DNA from: Acanthopleuribacter pedis
GTDB lineage: Bacteria; Acidobacteriota; Holophagae; Acanthopleuribacterales; Acanthopleuribacteraceae
Direction of reading: 5' to 3'
DNA length: 64,000 nucleotides
Assembly: GCF_017377855.1 (NCBI RefSeq)
Contig: NZ_JAFREP010000013.1
Coordinates: 248,001-312,000, forward strand
Positions within the stretch are counted from its first letter, which is position 1, and every line of letters starts with the position of its first letter. This document shows positions 17,240 through 26,210 of this stretch, piece after piece. The notes below the pieces were generated by a model, which saw only the letters and a list, made by a program, of their open reading frames with translations, had not been told where the DNA came from and did no database searches. The translations under genes and the position numbers were made by a program.

Positions 17240-17814
17240 GGCACCCATTCAAGATGTGACCTGGCTCGCGCGACCCCCTTTTTCCCACCCGAAATCACAG
17301 GATTTTTACAACCGGTAGGGGACGGACACCAAGGGGAATGTTAAGATTGGTCCCGGCACACGCGCCCCCCACGAGCACTGATTGCGCGATGTTTGGCTCG
17401 CCAAACGCCGCGGTTCCAACCACCGCGAGGCGAGATGGGACCCAACCATACCGCAACAGCCCCAGGGAGTCGCCGCGTGCACCCTGTTCGGAAAAGATCG
17501 CGTATGGGATTGTGGTGGGTGCGCATTCGGCACGACCAAAAATTTTGCCCTCCTTGCAAATTCCTCTACATAAACCCCTCAATCAAACGCACTTTTTTAC
17601 CGATACAAAGGATGTTTTGGGTCTACTCCCTGAATGCAACAACCGCCGCCGCGCGCCGGCACCGGTTCATGCACTCGAACACACAAGGAATCTGACTGCC
17701 GCAACCGGTCGTGTTTAGTCCGGGAACATACCGACGACGGTGGTCGACAGTTACTCAGAAACCGGTGAGGGTCCGCCTCCGCGACGCGGTCCCGAAGCGC
17801 AAGGCACCGCCGCT
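17240..17814. other. 575-bp leader region upstream of cdaA
   Basis: No gene is convincing here: the frames across it translate to arginine/proline-rich sequence with no family resemblance. No ydaO-type riboswitch elements were recognised. It presumably contains the promoter of the cdaA operon. Confidence 0.4.
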
Positions 17815-18792
17815 ATGATTTCCGATATTTTTCAATTACGACCGCTTCGACCGACCGACATCCTCGACATCCTCATTATTTGGGTCGTCCTCTACAACCT
17901 GTTCCGCTTTATCCGCGGTAGCCGCGCCCTGCAAATGGCCTTTGGCTTACTGGCTCTGTTCATGACCCAAATCATCGCGCAACGCTTTAATTTGGTGGTG
18001 GTCAGCGAAACCATTGGCAGCCTGTTCAGCATCATTCCCATCGCCATCATCGTGCTGTTCCAAGACGAGGTTCGCCGCGTGTTGGCATCCATCGGCACCT
18101 CGCCCTGGGCAAAAGCCAACATGACCGAGTCCACCTACCTCGACCGTATTTTCCAGGCGGTCCACCACTTTTCGCAAAACCGGACCGGTGCCTTAATTGT
18201 GTTTGAAGGCCACGACGGCCTCAAAAACTACATGGACAGCGGCACCCAGTTAGACGCCTTGCCCTCCTTTGAATTACTACTCGACATTTTCGAACCGAAA
18301 TCCCGTTTGCACGACGGCGCGGTCATCGTGTCGGGCTCCCGACTCGCCAGCGCGGGTTGCGTTCTGCCGCTAAGCGCGAACCAAGCATTGCCGCGCACCT
18401 TCGGCACCCGTCACCGCGCGGCCATCGGCATCACAGAAGAAACCGACTGCCTGGCCCTGATTGTTTCTGAAGAAACGGGCCGCATTTCCTTTGCCCAAGA
18501 CGGCGAGATTCACCGTCTCACCGAAAACACCCTCTCGCAAATCTACCAAGTCTACAAAGGCCTGATGTCCTCGGAAGACGAGCAGCGTTCCGAAATTTTG
18601 GCCTCGCTGTCGCGCATCAAGCTGCCCAAATCCTGGGAAAGTGTCCCCAAACCGGTCGAAGAAGACGAATTGGAAGAAAACACAAAAAATACGGAACAGA
18701 CAGGGCGCCGCGGCGGCGGCCGCCGTAAGAAGAACAAGAACCCCAAAGAGATCACCCCGGTTTCCGCCAAAACCTCAACCCAACGCAAATAA
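17815..18792 (+). CDS. cdaA: Diadenylate cyclase CdaA
   Basis: CdaA makes cyclic di-AMP from two ATP. Three hydrophobic helices near the N-terminus (DILDILIIWVVLYNLFRFI; LQMAFGLLALFMTQIIA; LFSIIPIAIIVLF) are followed by the DAC domain with the catalytic HDGAVIV (DGA at 167-169) and GTRHRAAIGITE (RHR at 199-201). The C-terminal ~70 residues form a basic low-complexity tail (GRRGGGRRKKNKN) longer than in Bacillus CdaA. ATG 17815 is preferred because the family begins just before the first helix; an upstream GTG-like start at 17740 would add 25 unlikely residues. First gene of the conserved cdaA-cdaR-glmM order. Confidence 0.93.
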   Translation: MISDIFQLRPLRPTDILDILIIWVVLYNLFRFIRGSRALQMAFGLLALFMTQIIAQRFNLVVVSETIGSLFSIIPIAIIVLFQDEVRRVLASIGTSPWAKANMTESTYLDRIFQAVHHFSQNRTGALIVFEGHDGLKNYMDSGTQLDALPSFELLLDIFEPKSRLHDGAVIVSGSRLASAGCVLPLSANQALPRTFGTRHRAAIGITEETDCLALIVSEETGRISFAQDGEIHRLTENTLSQIYQVYKGLMSSEDEQRSEILASLSRIKLPKSWESVPKPVEEDELEENTKNTEQTGRRGGGRRKKNKNPKEITPVSAKTSTQRK

Positions 18793-18818
18793 ACCCGGCC
18801 CCGACCAGGAACGAACCA

Positions 18819-19955
18819 ATGGACAAAAATCGCGATTCATCCTTTGCCTCTCGATCCATGCAAAAACTCACCGCCCTGGTGTTGGCACTGGTCATGTGGA
18901 TCAGTATGTCCGGGCGTCAGGATGAAGCGGCAACCATTACCGCCAAAAATTTCGGGCCGCCGGTACCCCTGCGCACCTTGTCGCCGGACAACATGCGCAC
19001 CAGCTTGGGCAACTACCAATTCAGCGTCGGATTACGCGGCAAACAGAAAGTCCTCAACGAGCTGAATCCCCAAGATTTGTTGGTGGAACTGGACATGCAG
19101 GGCATTGCCGCCGAAGGCAAACACACCATTGCGGTATCGGCCCGGGATGTAAAATTCCCACCCAACATCGACCCGCCCCAGGTCGTGAGCATCGTACCCA
19201 ACTTTGTCGAGGTCACCTTTACCGAGGTCGTCAGCAAAGAACTGCGCTTGCTCGAAAACATCAAAGGCACACCCGCGGGCGACTACTACATCGAAAGTGT
19301 CGAACTCTCCCCCAGTCACCTCACCCTGGAGGGACCCCCCAAACACCTCAACCCACTTCAGTTTTTGACCATCAAAGCGATTGACGTGGAAGGCGCCACC
19401 AAGTCGATGAAAGGCACCATCGCCCTCGATCTGCTGCCCAAAGATTCGGTCATCACCGGTGACCTCAGCAATTACACCTACACCATCGTGATCCGCGAAC
19501 GCACCGAGGTCAAAAATTTTGACCAGCCGTTCCCCATCCAAGTCGTTGGCTCCCCTGATTATGTCGCCGACCCCGGCTCGGTCACCTTGCAAATCAGCGG
19601 GCCGGTAAGCGTGGTGAATTGGTTTGAGCCTTCCTGGATTCAGCCGGAAGTCACGGTTAGCCGACCGGCCCAGTCGGCCCCGGATCCGCCCCAAAACGAA
19701 CAGGGCTCCGACAACGGAGCAGCGGAACCAACGCCGACCGAACCAAGTGACACAGCGGAAGATCCCGGCCTCACCCTGCAAATCACCCATCGCTGGGTCT
19801 TGCCCGAAGAAAAAAAGACGGAATCACCGAATTGGTTGAACCGATTGTCACGACTCAAGATAGAATGGCAACCCGAAGACGCTCGTGTCATTTTAAAAGA
19901 AGCACCGCCCCCCGAATCCAGCCAAGTTGTTGACGAAACCCAAAACGGGGGGTGA
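18819..19955 (+). CDS. cdaR: YbbR-domain protein CdaR, regulator of CdaA
   Basis: One N-terminal membrane anchor (residues ~15-32, LTALVLALVMWISMSG) precedes repeated YbbR-like beta domains (~40-300), seen as hydrophobic strands such as VVSIVPNFVEVTFTEVVSKE. Residues ~300-330 are a Pro/Glu-rich linker. CdaR binds CdaA in the membrane and modulates its activity. The gene follows cdaA after 26 bases. Its stop lies just before the glmM start region. Confidence 0.88.
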   Translation: MDKNRDSSFASRSMQKLTALVLALVMWISMSGRQDEAATITAKNFGPPVPLRTLSPDNMRTSLGNYQFSVGLRGKQKVLNELNPQDLLVELDMQGIAAEGKHTIAVSARDVKFPPNIDPPQVVSIVPNFVEVTFTEVVSKELRLLENIKGTPAGDYYIESVELSPSHLTLEGPPKHLNPLQFLTIKAIDVEGATKSMKGTIALDLLPKDSVITGDLSNYTYTIVIRERTEVKNFDQPFPIQVVGSPDYVADPGSVTLQISGPVSVVNWFEPSWIQPEVTVSRPAQSAPDPPQNEQGSDNGAAEPTPTEPSDTAEDPGLTLQITHRWVLPEEKKTESPNWLNRLSRLKIEWQPEDARVILKEAPPPESSQVVDETQNGG

Positions 19956-19978
19956 TTCAGCCGTGGAGGCCGACCCCC

Positions 19979-21295
19979 ATGATATTCGGGACCGACGGGT
20001 TACGCGCCAAGATGGGTGTACACCCGCTAACACAACCAATCATTGAAACCTTAAGCACGGTGCTTAACGCCTGGCTTCATCAAAACACGACCGGGACGCC
20101 GGCCACCGTCGTCGTTGGCAGCGATACCCGCGAATCCTGCAGCCAGGTACGCCAATGGATTTGTTCCGCTTTTGATGAGGTCACGCTGATCGATCTCGGC
20201 GTGGTTCCGACCCCGGTCGTCGCCTACGAAACCCAGGCACGCGACGCCCAATTGGGCATCATGATCACGGCCAGCCACAACCCGGCCGAGGACAACGGCC
20301 TCAAGTTTTTCGACGCACAGGGCCACAAGATTCGCTACGACCAGGCGGTTGCTTGGAGTGAGCGCGTCCTCGACCCGGCAACCCAAATTACCCAGGGTGT
20401 TTGCCGGCCGACATCAGCGGAACCCACCTTCTATTTGGATTTTCTCGCCCAACATTTTGGCGCTCTCGAAACCACCCCGCCGATTGCTTTTGATTTGGCC
20501 CACGGCGCGGGCTCCGGGTTTTTCGCGTTATTGGCGGACCGCCTCAAACTCAAACCCAAAGCCGTGATCGGCAACCAACCCAACGGCACCAACATCAACG
20601 CCGGTTACGGCGCGCTGCACACGGAGAAGCTGGTGCAAGCCGTTGTCGAACATCAATGCCTGGCGGGTTTCGCCCTCGACGGCGACGGTGACCGCTTGAT
20701 CGTGGTCGACGCGGACGGGCCGCTCCACGGCGACATGGTCCTTTACGCGCTGGGCGAGGTCATGCAAGCCGCGGGTCACCCCATCGAAACGGTGGTCGGC
20801 ACCATTATGTGCGGCATGGGTTTTGAGCAAGTTCTCGCCGGCGAGGGCAAGACCCTGCTGCGCACCCCGGTCGGCGATCAAAACGTGCTGGCTGAAATGA
20901 TCGACCGCCGCTTGTTGCTCGGCGGTGAGCCGAGCGGGCACCTAATTCTTGGCGACCTCTTCCCGGCCGGCGACGGTTTGCTGGCGGCGATGCGCCTGAT
21001 CGCGGCGCTGAAGCACGATCCCGACTTGCTGCGCCGCGCCCGTGCCAAAATCCCGCTGTACCCCGTGTTTGAAAAAGCCTACCGGGTGCAGCGTAAACCG
21101 CCCCTGGACAGCGTACCCGCCCTTGCCAAAAGCTTGGACGCGCTCAAAGACGCGGTCGGGAATCAAGGTCGCCTGATCGTGCGGTACTCCGGCACGGAAA
21201 ACAAGATTCGCGTTTATTTAGAAGCGCAAGACCTGACCCCGTTCAACCCCTATCTGGAAGCATTCATCGAAACCATCGATCAGGAGTTGGCATGA
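19979..21295 (+). CDS. glmM: Phosphoglucosamine mutase
   Basis: GlmM converts glucosamine-6-phosphate to glucosamine-1-phosphate for peptidoglycan and LPS precursors. With the ATG at 19979 the protein has 438 residues and starts MIFGTDGLRA, the normal family start; TGGAGG lies nine bases upstream. A GTG at 19952 overlapping the cdaR stop (GTGA) is the alternative. The phosphoserine loop is TASHNP (Ser99), the magnesium loop DGDGDR (~234-239), and the phosphate-binding loop RYSGTENK near 405. In other bacteria CdaA and GlmM interact, so the neighbourhood ties c-di-AMP to cell-wall synthesis. Confidence 0.94.
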   Translation: MIFGTDGLRAKMGVHPLTQPIIETLSTVLNAWLHQNTTGTPATVVVGSDTRESCSQVRQWICSAFDEVTLIDLGVVPTPVVAYETQARDAQLGIMITASHNPAEDNGLKFFDAQGHKIRYDQAVAWSERVLDPATQITQGVCRPTSAEPTFYLDFLAQHFGALETTPPIAFDLAHGAGSGFFALLADRLKLKPKAVIGNQPNGTNINAGYGALHTEKLVQAVVEHQCLAGFALDGDGDRLIVVDADGPLHGDMVLYALGEVMQAAGHPIETVVGTIMCGMGFEQVLAGEGKTLLRTPVGDQNVLAEMIDRRLLLGGEPSGHLILGDLFPAGDGLLAAMRLIAALKHDPDLLRRARAKIPLYPVFEKAYRVQRKPPLDSVPALAKSLDALKDAVGNQGRLIVRYSGTENKIRVYLEAQDLTPFNPYLEAFIETIDQELA

Positions 21296-22029
21296 GCGGA
21301 TATTGTAAACTCATCGTGGGTGTAGACCAGGTCGCCTTGCTGCGCGCCTCCCGCAACGCCCGCGAACCGGACCCGGTGCTGTTCGCCCTCCAGGCTGAAT
21401 TCGCGGGCGCCGACGGCATTCGTGCCCACCTGCGCATCGACCGACGCCATGTCATTGAGGAGGACATCGAACTCCTCAACCGCCAGGTGAAAACCGAGTT
21501 TTACCTCCAGGTTTCCCCGCACCAGGACATCATTCATCTGGTCAACGGCTTGCGCCCCCACAACCTCATCCTCGCCCCGGAGCGCCGCGAGGAGAAGGCC
21601 ACCGAAAACGGGCTCGACGTGGCGCTGCTCCACCGTGAACTGGCCGCCATCATCCGCAACATCGACGAACGCCAGACCCGCGTGTTCCTCATGGTCGATC
21701 CACAACTGGACCAGGTGAAGGCCGCCGCCAAGTTAAAAGTGTTCGGGCTGGCGCTGAACGTGCGTGATCTGGTCGTGGATCAACGTTCGATTGTGTTCCA
21801 GAAAAAGTTCGACGCCATTTCGGACGCGGTGCGGTTAACCCGCAAATACGGGATGGACGTCCACCTAATTAACGGCATCGAAGCCAAGGCCATCCCCCAC
21901 CTGCTCAAGTTGCAGGGTGTAAGTGCCCTTCACATGGGCCACCCTTTGGTCGCGCGTTCCCTGCAAGTCGGCGTCAGCGACGCGGTCCGTTTTTACAACG
22001 ACCTTATCCGCTCGGCGAGCCCCGGCTAA
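21292..22029 (+). CDS. PdxJ-like protein lacking canonical catalytic residues
   Basis: The 245 residues align end to end with pyridoxine 5'-phosphate synthase PdxJ (DPVLFALQAEFAGADGIRAH, then LRIDRRH, then LAPERREEKATENGLDV, then LHMGHPLVARSL). Aligned from memory to E. coli PdxJ with a constant +1 offset, His45 is kept (H46), but Glu48 is Ile49, Glu72 is Gln73, Glu153 is Ala154 and His193 is Asn194; His12 is Gln13. PdxJ needs these for ring closure, so canonical activity is doubtful. The ATG overlaps the glmM stop (ATGA). It may be a pseudo-enzyme or have a changed substrate. Confidence 0.8.
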   Translation: MSGYCKLIVGVDQVALLRASRNAREPDPVLFALQAEFAGADGIRAHLRIDRRHVIEEDIELLNRQVKTEFYLQVSPHQDIIHLVNGLRPHNLILAPERREEKATENGLDVALLHRELAAIIRNIDERQTRVFLMVDPQLDQVKAAAKLKVFGLALNVRDLVVDQRSIVFQKKFDAISDAVRLTRKYGMDVHLINGIEAKAIPHLLKLQGVSALHMGHPLVARSLQVGVSDAVRFYNDLIRSASPG

Positions 22030-22064
22030 AATCGCGCCCCTACTTCAACCCATAAGGATGTTTT

Positions 22065-22685
22065 ATGACGCAGACGCCACCCCCGCTGCATCCCGTTGAC
22101 GCTTGTTACCTCTTGCTCGCCTCGCAATCGCCGCGCCGTTCCCGACTGTTGCAAGAAGCGGGTTACGCCATCACCGTGGTGCCGAGCCACGCGGATGAGG
22201 AAGACGCGGTCCCGGAAACCGTCACCGACATTGTGGTCGCCAACGCCCGCATCAAGGGGCGGGCGGTGATCCAAAAACACACCTTCGAAAAGCGCGACAA
22301 AGCCACCGTCCTGGTTGCCGCGGACACGCTGGTCGCACAAGGCGCGCGGGTCTACAGCAAACCGGCCGATATCGGCGAGGCCCACCACTTTCTCAACAGC
22401 CTCGGCGGCCGTTACCATCAGGTCCACACCGGCGTGTTTTTGTACCATTTTGAAAAGCAGCAAGCGGTTTCGTTTTTTGTCACCTCGCGCGTGCTGATGC
22501 GCGGCCTCGACTTCGGCCAACGCCGGGCCCTGTTCCGTGAGGTCAACCCCTTGGATAAAGCCGGCGCCTACGGGTACCAGGATTCGAAATACATCGTGGC
22601 CCACCTGGACGGCAGCGAAAGCAACGTCATTGGCTTACCGATGGAACGTTTGGCGGTGGAACTGGCCAAACTGCTCGGCGTTTAA
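22065..22685 (+). CDS. maf: Maf-family nucleotide pyrophosphatase
   Basis: A 206-residue Maf/HAM1-fold protein that hydrolyses non-canonical or specific nucleoside triphosphates. Family motifs are LLLASQSPRRSRLLQEAGY (~16-34), VLVAADTLVAQGARVYSKP (~82-100), GGRYHQVHTGV (~114) and DKAGAYGYQD (~164) with the terminal SNVIGLPMERL. AAGGATG is five bases before the ATG. Last gene of the cdaA operon; an intrinsic terminator follows 15 bases after the stop. Confidence 0.93.
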   Translation: MTQTPPPLHPVDACYLLLASQSPRRSRLLQEAGYAITVVPSHADEEDAVPETVTDIVVANARIKGRAVIQKHTFEKRDKATVLVAADTLVAQGARVYSKPADIGEAHHFLNSLGGRYHQVHTGVFLYHFEKQQAVSFFVTSRVLMRGLDFGQRRALFREVNPLDKAGAYGYQDSKYIVAHLDGSESNVIGLPMERLAVELAKLLGV

Positions 22686-22700
22686 CCCGCATTTAATTAA

Positions 22701-22730
22701 AAAAACCCAGGCACAGGGCCTGGGTTTTTC
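22701..22730. terminator. Bidirectional terminator between maf and the nuclease gene
   Basis: CCCAGGC (22706-22712) pairs with GCCTGGG (22718-22724); the stem is flanked by a run of A on the left and TTTTT on the right, so it can end both the plus-strand maf transcript and the minus-strand nuclease transcript. Confidence 0.85.
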
Positions 22731-22754
22731 TGTTTTTACGGATATGCGGGCGTG

Positions 22755-25001
22755 CTATTGGCAGACACAATCCCCGTTCAGCAAAGAAACGAAATGCAGC
22801 ACGGTGACCGCGTTCGTCGCCTCGCAGACCTCGTTGTCAACCAAGGTCCAGCTAGGCAGCGAGGGATTGAAGCAAACCGGCGGTTCGGTGCCACACGCGT
22901 CATTGAAAATACAATCGGCCCATTCGGGATGGTCGACAAAGGGGTTGCGGTTGCCTTGGTAGCTGTACACCACCTCGTTGCGACGGCGCTCATCCTCGTC
23001 AACCGGATCATCCATGTGCCACTGGAGCAACACGGAAAGGCGGCCCATGTAGGCGTCGCCGGTGGTGTTGCTGCCCATGGTTTGAACCAGCGAGAGGTTG
23101 TCGGTAAGGATCAGGTTGGGTTCGTTACCGCCGGTCACCACGTGCTGACCACCGTTGTAACGCACATCCAAATACAACAGACTCCGGGCTACGTCGCCCT
23201 TGCGCGCGTTCCACACTTGAAAGATATCACTGCCGTTATCGGACCAGTTGGAATCACCGGGGAACCCACCGCCTTGGCCGCCGCGGCCCGCGTTAAATTC
23301 GGTCGGCAATTCGTTGCAACCCGCGCTGCAATCGCCAAACGGCGTGTTGCTACGTGACGAGTTGTAGCTCGCGTTGGCGATGCGCAGGTGGTGGGCGTCG
23401 GTGTAGGGATAAGCCAACGGGATATTGTCCGTGAACCCATAGGAACTGGGCCAGGTGTGTTCACGGTTGTAGTCATTATTACCGCCGCCGACCTTGGTAT
23501 AGGTCGCGTTGCGGTAAATGGAAATGACCTGGCTGCTGTTGTCGGGATCCTGATCGGCGTCTTCGAGGATGTCCCAGGTGTCGGTTCCGCCGTCGGTGTA
23601 GGGAAAATAAATGTGGTCGTCAATCAAGGCGTTGACCGCATCACGCAAACCGGTTTGACCGAGCGCCGTGCTCAAACCGCGGTAATAGGCGGTTTCGCCA
23701 ACACGGTTGACCCGGCCAGGGGTGTTGATGGTTTCGCCATCCGTCAGAGAGCCGGGAAAATCGACAAAGCCGTTGCCGTCGAAATCATTCGGCAACCAAT
23801 CGTTCACGGAATCCGTGTCGGCATAGTAGGGATAACGCGAGGCACCGCCCGGCGCGGTTTGACCACCGCCGAAACCCGCCTCGAGAACAACCTGGGCATA
23901 AACCACATCGCCCTGGTTGTGACGCACGGCAACCGCGTCATGGGACGCGGTCCAAACTTCCACATCAACCGTTCCGTCGTTGTCGGTGTCGAGATCGGTA
24001 TCAACCGCGCCTTGGAAGCCTTCAACGATCATCAAGGTAACCGAACCATCGCTGAACTGTTCGCTGGTGAACTGGGAAGCCCACACCGCGCTGTTGTTGG
24101 CCACACCGGGCGTGATCACATTCATGATGTTGCCGGGATCGCCGCCGGTCGCATCGCCGTCAATAATAAGGATGCGGAAGGCGCTGTAATCGGATTCGGC
24201 CACACCGAAAATCTCGACAAACTCCATGGTGTCGCTACCCGTGTGGTCCAACACGAACTCGCTGATCACGGGCGCGGGCGGAGGCGGGGGCGGGGGTGCG
24301 GTCAACGAGTTAACCAAACCGGGGGTGTTGGCGGCTTCGCCGTCTACCAAGGTGCCGTCTAAGCCGGGTAAACCCGCGCCATGAAAGTCGTTGCGAATCC
24401 AGTCGGCCGCGGTGCCGGTCGGATCACCGCTCGGCAAAAAAGAGGCGCCGCCGACCGTGAAGGAAATACCATCGTAATTCTGGAGCAGGGTGAGCACGGC
24501 ATAACGGGGATCACTGCCGCCGTCATCGACACCCACCGAATCAATGATGTTGGTCCACGGCGTGGTCTCGAAGGTGCCGTCGTCATTGGTATCCAAATCG
24601 GTACCGAGCGTACCGCTATAACCTTCGACAAGCAACAAGGCCATGCTGCCGTTGCCAAACTGGTTGGACAAGAAGGAGGTCACAAAGTAACCCTCGGCGT
24701 TGGTGGTGCCCATGGTGTGGACCGTGTCGATCCAACCGGCGCCAAGCCCACCCGAATCGGTATCAGCTTCAATTTGGACAATGGTTAAGTGGGAGTAATC
24801 GGTATTGGGTTCGCCGAAAATCTCAACGAACTCATAAATATCGTTGCCGGTATGGTTGTTTACGAACTCATTAATACGTTGTCCGAAAAGCGGTGAAAAA
24901 GCGGTCAACACCAAACAGGCAAGCACCAGCCGAGCGGAAACCAAAGCCGCGCGGCGGACAGGAAAAAAGGAACGGGTAACGCCTTCTGAACCTGGGAACA
25001 T
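22755..25001 (-). CDS. Secreted endonuclease I-family nuclease with two duplicated N-terminal beta domains
   Basis: A signal peptide (arginines then LVSARLVLACLVLTAFSPLFG) leads into two homologous ~190-residue domains, ~40-235 and ~245-430. Both begin EFV-x-x-HTG-x-D-x-x-EFVEIFG and repeat VEG-x-x-G-x-x-x-TDLDT-x-x-DGT. They look like lamin-tail/extracellular adhesion domains and are joined by a polyproline linker. Residues ~435-690 are an endonuclease I (EndA/NucM, His-Me finger) domain: YNREHTWPSS, DAHHLRIANASYNSSRSNTPFG and RRNEVVYSYQGNRNPFVDHPEWAD. It degrades extracellular DNA or RNA. AGGAGA lies seven bases before ATG 25001. The C-terminal 60 residues hold several cysteines. Confidence 0.9.
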   Translation of the reverse strand: MFPGSEGVTRSFFPVRRAALVSARLVLACLVLTAFSPLFGQRINEFVNNHTGNDIYEFVEIFGEPNTDYSHLTIVQIEADTDSGGLGAGWIDTVHTMGTTNAEGYFVTSFLSNQFGNGSMALLLVEGYSGTLGTDLDTNDDGTFETTPWTNIIDSVGVDDGGSDPRYAVLTLLQNYDGISFTVGGASFLPSGDPTGTAADWIRNDFHGAGLPGLDGTLVDGEAANTPGLVNSLTAPPPPPPPAPVISEFVLDHTGSDTMEFVEIFGVAESDYSAFRILIIDGDATGGDPGNIMNVITPGVANNSAVWASQFTSEQFSDGSVTLMIVEGFQGAVDTDLDTDNDGTVDVEVWTASHDAVAVRHNQGDVVYAQVVLEAGFGGGQTAPGGASRYPYYADTDSVNDWLPNDFDGNGFVDFPGSLTDGETINTPGRVNRVGETAYYRGLSTALGQTGLRDAVNALIDDHIYFPYTDGGTDTWDILEDADQDPDNSSQVISIYRNATYTKVGGGNNDYNREHTWPSSYGFTDNIPLAYPYTDAHHLRIANASYNSSRSNTPFGDCSAGCNELPTEFNAGRGGQGGGFPGDSNWSDNGSDIFQVWNARKGDVARSLLYLDVRYNGGQHVVTGGNEPNLILTDNLSLVQTMGSNTTGDAYMGRLSVLLQWHMDDPVDEDERRRNEVVYSYQGNRNPFVDHPEWADCIFNDACGTEPPVCFNPSLPSWTLVDNEVCEATNAVTVLHFVSLLNGDCVCQ

Positions 25002-26210
25002 CACGTTCTCCTAAGCAATAGAATTGGGACGTAACAGACAGGCGGCAGTGGCACGCGTGAACCCCGGGAAGAATGGGTAAATTGCCGATTGAGTGAAAAA
25101 TAAACTTCAAAAATACGCATAAAGCATTGATTTAGGGGCGCTTCTGCCGTCATTTTTACGCCGGACGCTCATCATACAGGAAGATCGGTGACAACGTGTG
25201 AGATCGGGGTTTTTCTCACTATTTTCTAACATTAACCAAACTTTTTCATGGAGCCCTAACGGAACAGACCTCGCGAACCCCGTCCATCAACCCTTGTTCC
25301 CATTGAGGGTTCCCTAACCGGCCGGCGCGGCATGCTGAACCGATCCAAAACCGTTCGAGACCGCGGCGCCCAGGCATTACAACACCCGGCCCACCTGTTT
25401 CGGTCCACCGGCGCCTTGCCAGGCGAGACCCATCACCCACCTCTTCCCGACGACAACAGGACGCCCGAAACACGATCCTCCAACCGAGTCACAGGTCATT
25501 TTCACAAAACATATTGCATTTCCTGTCGGTTATTATTTTTCACAATGCCACAACAGAAAATCGATCCTTCGGGATCTTCTTTTTACATTTCCATTACCAA
25601 AATAAGAACCCATCAATCCAAGACAACCCTCTCCAAAACGCGCACATCAGCCTCGCTCCGCGGCAAAAACTTCATCCCTTCGCGGCATTCTTCCAAGAGA
25701 AACAAACTGCAAGCTACTTATTTTAGGTTATTAACAAAAATTCAGACATTTAGGGTGGTGGTCACAACCTGTCGTAAAACGATCTAAGGGAATAGCTCAC
25801 CCAAGCAATATTTTCGTAAAGGAAAGGCAAACTTTTTCCTTTATTGAACGGTCAACGTCGTGATAAGTTGCAGGCAATATCACATTCGCTTTCCCCCAAG
25901 ACCAGGTTCTTCTCTTAGGTCGTGAATTATCATCACATGGGAAGCGAAGTGCGTTATTAGGTCGTCCTGCTCGTAGGAACTTCAATCAAAACAAGACGAT
26001 TAAGGCGTTTTGCACCAAGCGACCCGAACAGAGCTTGGTCACAGTTCGCCGTGGAAGTTTATTGCCTCTACGCAGCATTCTACCTTTCTTGACCTATGTT
26101 TCCTTAAACGCGGAAATTCCCAGAGGGTTTCACACAACGTGATTTTCCCATGGTTGTTCGCCCCAAACCAATCTCGATGGGCACCACTTCACACTGTTCA
26201 GGAGACGAAA
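25002..26210. other. 1.2-kb intergenic region between divergent nuclease and TonB-receptor genes
   Basis: No credible gene. Composition shifts to AT-rich from about 25500 to 26000. A GATCC-TTCG-GGATC hairpin with a T-rich tail lies at 25563-25584. The region must carry the promoters of both divergent genes, but no confident -35/-10 pair was found. Confidence 0.4.

Noticed and set aside
23388-24362. 324-codon plus-strand frame opposite the nuclease gene
   Set aside because: The minus-strand product has complete endonuclease I motifs and a signal peptide; this frame is Gly/Val-rich filler.
25557-25584. GATCC-TTCG-GGATC hairpin as a terminator
   Set aside because: The stem is only five bases and no plus-strand gene precedes it, so it is mentioned only as part of the gap.
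25332-25787. 151-codon plus-strand frame in the nuclease/TonB gap
   Set aside because: Composition is that of untranslated DNA and no ribosome-binding site or family resemblance is seen.
26010-26210. N-terminal extension of the TonB receptor from an upstream start
   Set aside because: It would bury the signal peptide after 67 residues; AGGAGA and the signal peptide fix the start at 26211.
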